A stretch of DNA of 15,127 bases from a bacterium (GTDB taxonomy: Bacteria; Latescibacterota; UBA2968; UBA8231), in NCBI GenBank assembly GCA_027593305.1, contig JAQCJA010000055.1, forward strand, positions 1-15,127. The letters are read 5' to 3'. Within the stretch, counting starts at the first letter, position 1. Every line of letters starts with the position of its first letter. Below the pieces are notes generated by a model. The model was not told the DNA's origin. It ran no database searches and worked only from the letters and a program-made list of their open reading frames with translations. This document shows positions 7,520 through 14,029 of this stretch, piece after piece. Position numbers and translations under genes: made by a program.

Positions 7520-8328
7520 GATGGCTTGTAGTGCCCTTTCTGAGATCCCTCATTGAGGATCTTCCGGGAGACAATCAAGAGAAACTCAGGTAGTCCATGC
7601 AGTGGGGCACCCTCCCAGTCTGCGACATCCTCGCCAAACTCATCCGTCGTTACCACCTGGCAACCTGCCTGGCAGACTGCGATGATGTAGTCGGAAACCC
7701 GCCAATGGAATTCATAGGATGTCAGATCACCCGGCTCGAGTCCCAGAATGTTGTCATCCGAGTCGTATCTGAAGGGGCACGCTCATAGTAGGATGTGCCG
7801 CTCTCCCATCGTTCCGATGAATCCTTCCATATCCTGCGGGAAGGGTGGTATTCGGCGACGATCAGGTAGCCATCTGCACGAAGGATTCGGCCCGCCTCTG
7901 CGTAGAAGCGCTGCAGGTCCGACACCCACACGGCGACATGTCCACCTGTATAGACCAGGTTGAAGCCATCCGTGAACTGGGCGAGATCTGTCACAGCAGC
8001 GCGGACAAAGGATACGGATAGTTCCAACTCCTGTGCGCGTCGTGACGCGACGTCCAGTTGGACCCTGCGCGATATCCACCGACGTGACGTGTGCGCCAAG
8101 CCCGGCGAGGGCAAAGACCACCTGGTTGTCGCCACTGCCGAGTACGCAGACGCGCTTTCCTTTCACGTTCGAGAGGTACTCCATCTCCACGGGTGACAGC
8201 ACCAGGGAGGGGTACTGTGATACTCGTTCGTCATTTTCTATCTCATACGACGCTGGGTTGATCTGCGGGCGGAGCCACCTCCGGGAAAGCGCCAATGGCG
8301 TTACCAGCAGGTGCGACCGCTCACCCAT
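7516..8328 (-). pseudogene. Class I SAM methyltransferase with two compensating frameshifts
   Basis: Three consecutive pieces make one methyltransferase of about 270 residues. Piece one (from ATG 8328) has GKRVCVLGSGDNQVVFALAG (SAM motif I) and VTSVDIA (motif II). The frame then changes near 8060-8070, and piece two reads QLDVASRRAQELEL, FVRAAVTDLAQ, FNLVYTGGHVAVWV and ADGYLIVAEYHP. Near 7773-7785 the frame returns to the original, where PFRYDSDDNILGLEPGDL, YEFHWRVSDYIIAVCQAG and GLPEFLLIVSRK complete the fold and end at TGA 7516. The first frame alone meets a stop at 7783. Both ends overlap neighbours (8 bases with the hydrolase remnant stop, ATGA with the next methyltransferase), so the reading frame was once part of a coupled operon. 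Either the gene is decaying or the assembly has two indel errors. Confidence 0.78.
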
Positions 8329-8764
8329 TTGGCCGTAATGCCGGTAGCAGTGCCCCGAGTTGTCTGAGAAACGGCTGTGGAATCAATCCGTTCTTCTGGA
8401 TCGGCACGTCCCATGTGATCACACCACCTTTGGTCGTGACGTGCTTCGTGTAGCCAATGACCAGTTCATCCGGGAACCGCGGCTCGCCTTTGCACCATGA
8501 GGGTCCGAGGCAGCTGAGGATGTGGTACCGTGCCTTGTGCCCGCTGCTGTCAACCCAGGCTCCCGGGCACTCGGGCCATGCGGCGGCCGTTTCCCCGGCT
8601 GTGTAGTCCTCATGTTGCGTATGGCAGACAACCGGAACAACGACAACCGGATTGAAGGCGATGATGCTCGCGGGATTCCCGGTTTTTAGGGTGTCGGCAA
8701 AGCTTCGGCAGTTCGGAGGATTCTCATGTCGGTACATCTCGTCGGCGAAGTGGCAGCCGGCGAT
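8321..8764 (-). pseudogene. C-terminal remnant of a GH29-like (alpha-L-fucosidase-like) hydrolase
   Basis: About 148 codons of the C-terminal part of an uncharacterised fucosidase-like hydrolase known from Planctomycetota-type genomes. Recognisable blocks are IAGCHFADEMYRHENPPN, LKTGNPASIIAFNP, HEDYTAGE, RYHILSCLG, a RFPDELVIGYTKHV segment and KGGVITWDVPIQ...IPQPFLRQL. The last is the characteristic end of the family. The normal N-terminal half, including the catalytic barrel start, is not found in any frame upstream; recognisable similarity stops near 8764. The frame runs on upstream to a stop near 8867 without family motifs. An internal ATG at 8737 could give 138 residues but not an enzyme. 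The stop overlaps the start of the damaged methyltransferase by 8 bases (ATGGGTGA). The family assignment is from remembered motifs. Confidence 0.6.
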
Positions 8765-9475
8765 AGTCGATCCTGAACGTGTATGTTCAGCTTGCTTCCG
8801 CGCGCCAGATCGTTCAGGGCTACCGCGTTTCTCGCCGCAGTCGAATCGAAGGCTGCCGCCGCCATGTAGTCATCGATCCGGGACCCGTCGTGAAACAGCA
8901 CGCCTTCTGCCATCCGCATGGCCCGGGTTGTGCACAGCACAGAAGACATGAGCGAGCGCCCATTGCCGCGCTGAGCATAAAACACCGTGCGATGGGAACG
9001 CGCGAAGTCGAAAAAGAACGGCTAGAGTTCGTCGTGGTACATCCCCGGCTCGCACTGCCAGCGAGATACAGGAACAGTGTCACGGCAATGAGTCTCATGC
9101 TTATTGCCCGGTCGTCGTGGTTGAGGGCGGAACGCAGCAACGTGAAATCCTCACCCACGTGGTCCCACGCGTACGCAAGGTGCTCAGGGTATCCACCCAC
9201 GGGGCCTGCATATCATGCGCGCATTGAAGTGCGACCACCGGAAGGGATGGAATGTCTCAATCCTGCTCGCAGGACGTTTGCCTGGCATCGGTCCTCCATG
9301 GTCTGGATCGCTTGTTACCGGCGTAGTGCGAGCCAGCCCGGCGAACCGCTGTTCCAGCCTCGATCCACCGTCGAAGCTCGTCAGTTGCATGTTGGACTTG
9401 GCAACTTGCCAAACGCAATCAAGACGCACTCTGTGCTCCCCGTCAACCACCCAGCCGCCGGCTCCCCCGGCACAG
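8765..9475. other. Gene-poor stretch with no supportable gene
   Basis: No frame gives a coherent protein here. On the minus strand there are suggestive pieces. At 9098 a start reads MRLIAVTLFLYLAGSA, which looks like a signal peptide. From about 9054 to 8686 a different frame reads EPGMYHDEL, a TAG, then PFFFDFARSHRTVFYAQRG and further open sequence. These may be scraps of the missing hydrolase N-terminus or another decayed gene. I recognise no family. Short palindromes lie at 8773-8790, 9215-9224 and 9398-9412. A long plus-strand open frame crosses the region but continues antisense through the HU gene and is not credible. Confidence 0.5.
9398..9412. repeat. Perfect 15-bp operator-like palindrome
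   Basis: TTGGCAA, a central C, then TTGCCAA: 7-bp arms with perfect symmetry. It lies 64 bases beyond the T-tract end of the HU terminator, in the gene-poor stretch. It has the size and symmetry of a dimeric regulator site, but no promoter or gene start lies nearby, so its role is open. Confidence 0.35.
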
Positions 9476-9507
9476 AAAAAAAACCGCCAGGCCCGAGGGC
9501 CCAGCGG
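9476..9507 (-). terminator. Rho-independent terminator of the HU gene
   Basis: Read on the minus strand, CCGCTGGGCC and its partner GGCCTGGCGG form a stem of about 10 pairs with two G-U wobbles and a 4-base loop. Eight consecutive T residues (9483-9476) follow directly. It lies about 78 bases after the HU stop codon and is the clearest terminator in the window. Confidence 0.85.
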
Positions 9508-9584
9508 CTCATACTCAGAAACAGGCTGGATCGCCGACGCGAGCGAACCGTCGCTCAACACCGGACCCATTCTGCTTCGACTTC

Positions 9585-9914
9585 TTACACCATGTCCTTG
9601 AGACCCTTGAGCGGACGAACCTTGACCGCGTTGGAAGCGGGCTTGGCGGCGACGTCCATGAACTCACCCGGACGGAAGGGGTTGGGGACGTGCTTCTTTG
9701 CCGGACGCTTGGGCTTGCTGACCTTGACGATCTTCATGAGACCGGGAATGGTGAACGAGCCGGGACCGCGGCTGCTGAGATCCTTCTTCATGAGGCCTGC
9801 CATCGCATCGAATACGGCTGATACCTGGCGGCGGGTGAGATCGGTGGCAGCTGCGATGTCGTCACAGATCTGCGTCTTGCTGCGGGCCTTTACTGCGGCC
9901 GTGCTTTGGGCCAT
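9585..9914 (-). CDS. HU/IHF-family DNA-binding protein, variant arm
   Basis: A 109-residue histone-like protein, compared with about 90 for classic HU. Residues 11-45 (RSKTQICDDIAAATDLTRRQVSAVFDAMAGLM) form the helical dimerisation part. SFTIPGLMKIVKV (53-65) is the strand region, and PNPFRPGEFM (77-86) is the DNA-intercalating beta-arm with its conserved Asn-Pro. VKVRPLKGLKDMV closes the chain. Compared with HU there is a short charged N-terminal extension and an arm that is a little longer and rich in Lys/Pro (SKPKRPAKK). It probably bends or compacts DNA as a homodimer. ATG 9914 has AAAGGA 8 bases upstream; an in-frame start at 9992 would add unrelated residues. It is monocistronic, with its own terminator. 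Confidence 0.9.
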   Translation of the reverse strand: MAQSTAAVKARSKTQICDDIAAATDLTRRQVSAVFDAMAGLMKKDLSSRGPGSFTIPGLMKIVKVSKPKRPAKKHVPNPFRPGEFMDVAAKPASNAVKVRPLKGLKDMV

Positions 9915-10011
9915 GGATAAGTCCTTTCGGGATGTGGTCGGCCGACGTTGCCCGGTCGGGCACGGGGCTGCACTGATGGAACGGATGATCAATTCTTACC
10001 GCGAAAGGATC

Positions 10012-10040
10012 GCGATACAGGAGTTCTAGCGCAAGGACAA
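10012..10040 (-). promoter_or_regulatory. Possible sigma-70-type promoter for the HU gene
   Basis: On the minus strand TTGTCC (10040-10035) and TATCGC (10017-10012) are separated by 17 bases. Matches to the consensus are partial (4/6 and about 3/6). The position would give a leader of roughly 90 bases before the HU ATG. This is a weak call made from spacing and location. Confidence 0.22.
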
Positions 10041-10114
10041 GCTGCAATCTGTTTCGGCCATCACACGCCCACCGGAACCGGATGGCTCATGTGTCGTCCG
10101 TCGGAAATTCCACA

Positions 10115-12100
10115 TCAGGCGCTTCGAATGCAGCGAAAGCCGAGATTCAGACTGCCGTGGGCATCGCGGTAGGCCGCCGCCATACAGGCCTGCTGCTTGG
10201 TCCAGGCACCGCCGCGCATGACGGGCAGCCTGGTGATGGTCTCGTAGATGAAGGGCTCCCGCATCCCCAGGTAGATCATCGGTTCGCCACCGGGATACGG
10301 TTCGAAGAGTGAGGTCGTGATCTCCTTGACGTTGCCCGTCAGATCTAGGATGCCCTCGGGCGTGGCTCCCCGGGGAAAGGAGCCGACCACGGTGGTGCCA
10401 CCGTAATGAAAGTCGTAGTTGGCGTAGGATGGGTCGATGGGCTGGTTCCCCCAGGCATAGATCCGTCCATCCTCGCCGCGCGCGGCACGCTCCCATTGCG
10501 CCTCCGAGGGCAACTGCTTGCCGTTGTGGGCGGCGTAGGCTGCGGCGCCTTCGACGGTGACGTAGACCACGGGATACGCCTCGCGACCCGCGACGCACTC
10601 GTACTGCCCCGGTCCCAGTCGCCGGATGCCACAGTGCTCGGGGATGCGCATCCAGGTGGAGTAGTGTTTGTCGTGGCCTCCGGCGTTGAGGAAGACCGTG
10701 TACTGGGCGACCGTCACCGGGCAGCGGTCCATCCACATGGCTTCCACCGGCACCTCGTGTGCCGGGCTGCGGGCCGCATCGGTGGGGTCCGGGCCCATGG
10801 TAAAGGTGCAGGCTGGCAGCAGGATCATGTCCGCTTCCCCATCACCGGTCCGGGCGGGCTCCGCCAGCAGGGCGAAGCCCCTCTCCAGCTCCCCGTCGAC
10901 AACGGTACCTGCCGGCCGGTCCGAAAACAGGACCTTGCCCCACATCTCCGGATTGTGCAGATCCCCCGTGCCCGTCGACTGCCAGATCCAGTCCTCACAG
11001 GGGCTCTTGGGCACCATCGCCGGCACCAGCCGGTCGTAGATGTGCATGTACTGGACCCGACTGAAATTCAGACGCCACATGTCGCCGCGCTCAATGGGCA
11101 GCTTCACCCTGTCGTTGCGCTCCAGCAACGAGGTCAGCGGCCAGCGCACTTCCACCGTCCAGCCGACGTCCTCGTCATGGTGGCAGTTGAGCGTGCCCTG
11201 CACGTCGACGGCGTGCCGCAGCCCGGTCACGTCGTAGAGTGTGTGCAGTGCCGACGCCCGGTGGTAGTCGGTCTCGTGGAACATGTCCCACACGGTGTTG
11301 AGGGCGTTCATCTCGAACTCGTAGTAGCCGACGCCATCAGCAGTGGCGTCGAGGAAGACCTCGAAGTCGTTGTCGTGGTAGATGACACAGTCCCGCTCAC
11401 TCAGCCTACCCCAGACATTCTCCTCCTGCATCTGGGCGCCGAAATAGAGAAACTCGTCGTCGTAGAGCATCTTGAAGCGCGTCGTCTTCCACGGCGACGG
11501 TGCGTAGGGCGCCTGGTGATCCTCGAACAGCTGGCTCCACTGCGCGTCCCGCCAGGCCTTCTCGTCGAGCTTGCCATCGATGCGGATCGGCCCGGAGGCG
11601 CGGTAGCAGACATAGGTGCGGGGCTGGTATCGTCCCGGCCAGGTGTTGAGCGCCGGCGGCAGGGCGTGGTAGATCGGCCGATCCACATCGTCAGCGTACA
11701 TCCGGTGGCGCCCCCACAGGAAGATGGTGCCATCTGTTTCCTCCGATGCCGGAGTGAGCCAGACCGAGGATTGTGCTGTCTGCCAGGACAGCTGCCCCTC
11801 TCCCCTTTCCTGCACTGGCGCCAGTGGCAGGTACTGGACCCGCAGGGCCGCCTCAGCGGCACCGTTCTGTTTGGTCCCCGCGAAGTCGCTGCGCACCCCG
11901 TAGAACGTGAGGTTGCGGAAGGTGTATGTCAGTGCCTGGGCACGGATGCCGAAGACCTCGAACTCCTCATCGCCGCGCACGTAGCACATCTGTCCGAAGC
12001 CGTCATTGGACCACTCCCAGGGGATGTCGCTGTGGCGCGTGCCCCAGAACACCTCACGGAAGCCCTCACTGGCAAGGGCGTAGGCCATCTCATCCGTCAC
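10115..12100 (-). CDS. Three-part fusion: unknown N-terminal domain, CBM9-like domain, SUMF1/FGE-like domain
   Basis: A 661-residue cytoplasmic protein without signal peptide. Residues 1-160 form an unrecognised domain rich in aromatic residues (VFWGTRHSDIPWEWSNDGF). Residues about 170-395 are a CBM9-like beta-sandwich: IRIDGKLDEKAW opening, LYDDEFLYFGAQM, DNDFEVFLDA and GWTVEVRWPL. Residues about 425-658 are a SUMF1/FGE-sulfatase domain: MILLPACTFTMGPDP, WMDRCPVTVAQYTVFLN, KQLPSEAQWERAARG, YAWGN, DLTGNVKEITTS, RGGAW and LNLGFRC. In formylglycine-generating enzymes two cysteines follow RGGS. Here the first is replaced (RGGAWTKQQAC) and one remains, so classical sulfatase activation is doubtful. 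GTG 12100 is preferred over ATG 12124 because GAGGAG lies exactly 7 bases upstream. It diverges from the PhyH-like gene. Confidence 0.85.
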   Translation of the reverse strand: MTDEMAYALASEGFREVFWGTRHSDIPWEWSNDGFGQMCYVRGDEEFEVFGIRAQALTYTFRNLTFYGVRSDFAGTKQNGAAEAALRVQYLPLAPVQERGEGQLSWQTAQSSVWLTPASEETDGTIFLWGRHRMYADDVDRPIYHALPPALNTWPGRYQPRTYVCYRASGPIRIDGKLDEKAWRDAQWSQLFEDHQAPYAPSPWKTTRFKMLYDDEFLYFGAQMQEENVWGRLSERDCVIYHDNDFEVFLDATADGVGYYEFEMNALNTVWDMFHETDYHRASALHTLYDVTGLRHAVDVQGTLNCHHDEDVGWTVEVRWPLTSLLERNDRVKLPIERGDMWRLNFSRVQYMHIYDRLVPAMVPKSPCEDWIWQSTGTGDLHNPEMWGKVLFSDRPAGTVVDGELERGFALLAEPARTGDGEADMILLPACTFTMGPDPTDAARSPAHEVPVEAMWMDRCPVTVAQYTVFLNAGGHDKHYSTWMRIPEHCGIRRLGPGQYECVAGREAYPVVYVTVEGAAAYAAHNGKQLPSEAQWERAARGEDGRIYAWGNQPIDPSYANYDFHYGGTTVVGSFPRGATPEGILDLTGNVKEITTSLFEPYPGGEPMIYLGMREPFIYETITRLPVMRGGAWTKQQACMAAAYRDAHGSLNLGFRCIRSA

Positions 12101-12107
12101 GTCAGAT

Positions 12108-12113
12108 CTCCTC
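12108..12113 (-). promoter_or_regulatory. Ribosome binding site setting a GTG start
   Basis: GAGGAG, a 7-base spacer, then GTG 12100. The layout is identical to that of the phosphotriesterase-like gene. It favours 12100 over the in-frame ATGs at 12124 and 12115, the first of which has no comparable motif upstream. Confidence 0.6.
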
Positions 12114-12278
12114 ATGGGTGGCATTGAGGCAGAGCAATCTCGTCAAAGGCCCGGCACGACGCGAATGTTCGGGCCACCCCGACCTTGCCCTGCTTCACCC
12201 CGGCCTTTTCGTTGTGCACCAGACCGAGCTTGCCCGAAGCCCGGGCATCACGAACTGATACGACAACAGGCATATCCC

Positions 12279-13082
12279 ATGAACGACAAAGAAAAGTTCC
12301 TCTTCGACCTCAACGGCTACCTCGTGCTGGAGAATGTCCTCACGACCGACGAAGTCACCGCCGCCAATGGCGCCATCGAGCACCATGCGGATCGGATCAG
12401 CAACCGCGAGCCCGGCCTGGCAGAGGATTCGGCACGGTTGAAGGGTGCTCAGGGCCGCGGCGAGTTCCAGCAGAATCCCCTCACTTTCGAGCCCCCGTGG
12501 TGTGATCCCTTCCGCCGCATGTTCACCCATCCACGGGTCATCGATGTCTTCAATGAGATCCTGGGAACCGGCTTCCGCCTCGACCACGGCCCGGGTCTGA
12601 TCCGCATGCAGCACGGCACCGAGGGGCATCGGCTGCATGGTGGCATGAGCTTTGACCCGAGCCAGTACCACACATTCCAGCACGGTCGCATGCAGGCGGG
12701 TCTTTGCGTCGCTGCCTGGCAGCTTACCGATGTGCGGCCTGGCGACGGCGGCTTCGCCTGCATCCCCGGCAGCCACAAGGCCAACTACCGTCCCGCCATC
12801 GAAGTCCTGCGTCTGGAGCAGGACTGGGGCTGCGTGCATCAGGTCGTGGCCGGTGCCGGCTCCGTCGTGTTCTTCAACGAAGCCCTCGTGCATGGCACCC
12901 TGCCCTGGCAGCCCACCGACCGCGAGCGGCGCTCCATCCTGTTCAAGTTTTCGCCGGGCTTCATGGCCTGGGGTTCGGCGCCGCAACAGTGCCCCATCAC
13001 CGATCCCACCCACGAGGAGCAGGTCCTCTACGCGCCTCCGCACCGACCGGGCCGCACCGAACTCACGGGCAGCCAGCAGTAA
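12279..13082 (+). CDS. Phytanoyl-CoA dioxygenase (PhyH)-like protein
   Basis: A 267-residue double-stranded beta-helix protein of the PhyH group of Fe(II)/2-oxoglutarate oxygenases, which hydroxylate varied small molecules with O2. The N-terminal FLFDLNGYLVLENVLTTDEV is the usual family opening. HRLHGG (His120) sits where the HisXAsp iron motif is expected, WQLTDVRPGDGGFACIPGSHKANY (147-170) is the family core strand pair, and EALVHGTLPW gives the distal His205. RERRSILFKF (Arg217/218) is the likely 2-oxoglutarate anchor. The second ligand position is Gly, not Asp/Glu, which is unusual. ATG 12279 is the start because the MNDKEKFLFDLNGY start is typical; an AGG motif is 8 bases upstream. The next gene starts 5 bases after the stop, so the two are surely co-transcribed. 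Confidence 0.87.
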   Translation: MNDKEKFLFDLNGYLVLENVLTTDEVTAANGAIEHHADRISNREPGLAEDSARLKGAQGRGEFQQNPLTFEPPWCDPFRRMFTHPRVIDVFNEILGTGFRLDHGPGLIRMQHGTEGHRLHGGMSFDPSQYHTFQHGRMQAGLCVAAWQLTDVRPGDGGFACIPGSHKANYRPAIEVLRLEQDWGCVHQVVAGAGSVVFFNEALVHGTLPWQPTDRERRSILFKFSPGFMAWGSAPQQCPITDPTHEEQVLYAPPHRPGRTELTGSQQ

Positions 13083-13087
13083 GCGCG

Positions 13088-14014
13088 ATGGTATCCCCCA
13101 GGATCGATCGCGCCCGGGTCCGGCAGGCACTGACGGGGCCCATCGCAACAATTCGTACACCCTTTCAGCGGGATGGCGCCGTCGATCTGGCCGGTCTGCG
13201 TCGCATGATCGACTTCGATATCGACGCCGGCAGTGGCGCCATTGTGCTCACCGCCGGGGACAGCCATTACATCGCCCTGTCAGATGATGAGATCACCGAG
13301 GTCACGCAGGTCACCGTCGACCATGTCGCGGGCCGCGCCCTCGTTGTCGCCGCCGATCGCTACTACCACACGCGGCAGTCCGTGGAGTTTGCCCGCTTTG
13401 CCGCCGGCGCCGGAGCCGATGTGCTCATGGTGCTGCCCCCCGATTGGGGGGGCTCCAGCACGGTGGATGGCCTGACCCGTCACTACGCCGCCATCGCCGA
13501 GCACATCCCCATCATGCTGGTCACCGGCATCTTCCTGGCGCGGGGCGCCGATTTCGGCCCGCGCTGTCGGCGCCAGACGCTGGATCAGGTCGAGGGTGTC
13601 GTCGCCATCAAGGACGACTTCTGCGGCGAGTTTGCCCGCAAGATGGGGCTGCTCGTGTACGATCGCTGGGCGGTCTGGTCCGGCGGTCAGAAGCAGAACC
13701 ACATGAATGCCCACCCCTATGGCTGTGATGGCTACCTGTCGAGTTTCCTCTCCTTCCATCCGCCCACGGCGCACCGGTACTGGCAGGCGATCGTGGCGGG
13801 TGATCTGGCGGCGGCACAGGCCGTCATCCGCGACATCGACATGCCCTTCTTCGACTACATCCTTGGTGTCGAAGGTGGCTTCGATGCCGCCGTACACGGC
13901 ATCCTGGAGCTGGTCGGTATTGCCGGGCGGTGGCGTCCCCCACCCTACCACAGCCTGACGGATGCACAGATGGAAGAGCTTGGCGGTTTTCTCCGCGGCC
14001 TGGGTGTGCTCTAG
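13088..14014 (+). CDS. DapA-family (dihydrodipicolinate synthase/NAL-type) lyase-like protein
   Basis: A 308-residue class I aldolase-fold protein. GPIATIRTPFQRDGAVDLAGLRRMIDFDIDAGSGAIVL is the DapA-family N-terminus, and VVAIKDDFCG supplies Lys175, the Schiff-base lysine. The substrate-binding GTTGE loop is replaced by TAGDSHYIALSDDE. The YN.P segment carrying the catalytic Tyr of DapA and NanA is replaced by LVTGIFLAR. YWQAIVAGDLAAAQAVIRD is a typical C-terminal helix. It is therefore not lysine-pathway DapA; a lyase or dehydratase on a keto-acid sugar or related compound is more likely. The start ATG 13088 lies 5 bases after the PhyH-like stop; longer upstream frames run through that gene. 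It converges on the SDR gene, 15 bases apart. Confidence 0.87.
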   Translation: MVSPRIDRARVRQALTGPIATIRTPFQRDGAVDLAGLRRMIDFDIDAGSGAIVLTAGDSHYIALSDDEITEVTQVTVDHVAGRALVVAADRYYHTRQSVEFARFAAGAGADVLMVLPPDWGGSSTVDGLTRHYAAIAEHIPIMLVTGIFLARGADFGPRCRRQTLDQVEGVVAIKDDFCGEFARKMGLLVYDRWAVWSGGQKQNHMNAHPYGCDGYLSSFLSFHPPTAHRYWQAIVAGDLAAAQAVIRDIDMPFFDYILGVEGGFDAAVHGILELVGIAGRWRPPPYHSLTDAQMEELGGFLRGLGVL

Positions 14015-14026
14015 TCCCGCACCCAG
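14000..14026. repeat. Inverted repeat around the DapA-like stop codon
   Basis: CTGGGTG (14000-14006) and CACCCAG (14020-14026) are perfect 7-bp arms around a 13-base loop that contains the TAG stop. It lies in the convergent junction with the SDR gene. No T-tract follows, so it is at best a weak transcript end. Confidence 0.3.
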
Positions 14027-14029
14027 CCC

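Noticed and set aside
9184..9570. 128-codon frames on both strands
   Set aside because: They cross the HU terminator hairpin and have no motif or RBS.
8779..10029. 416-codon plus-strand open frame
   Set aside because: It runs antisense through the HU gene and its terminator, has no recognisable motif, and its basic, Arg/Ser-rich translation is typical of a shadow frame in GC-rich DNA.
10406..12127. 573-codon plus-strand open frame
   Set aside because: It is wholly antisense to the CBM9-SUMF1 fusion gene, whose domains are clear; the translation is Val/His/Arg-rich without a family pattern.
12230..12261. TTGCCC and TGATAC as a promoter for the PhyH-like gene
   Set aside because: The spacing is 20 bases, too long for a standard promoter, and the match is weak.
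12704..13087. Upstream extension of the DapA-like frame
   Set aside because: It overlaps the PhyH-like gene out of frame and is Arg-rich; the family N-terminus starts just after ATG 13088.
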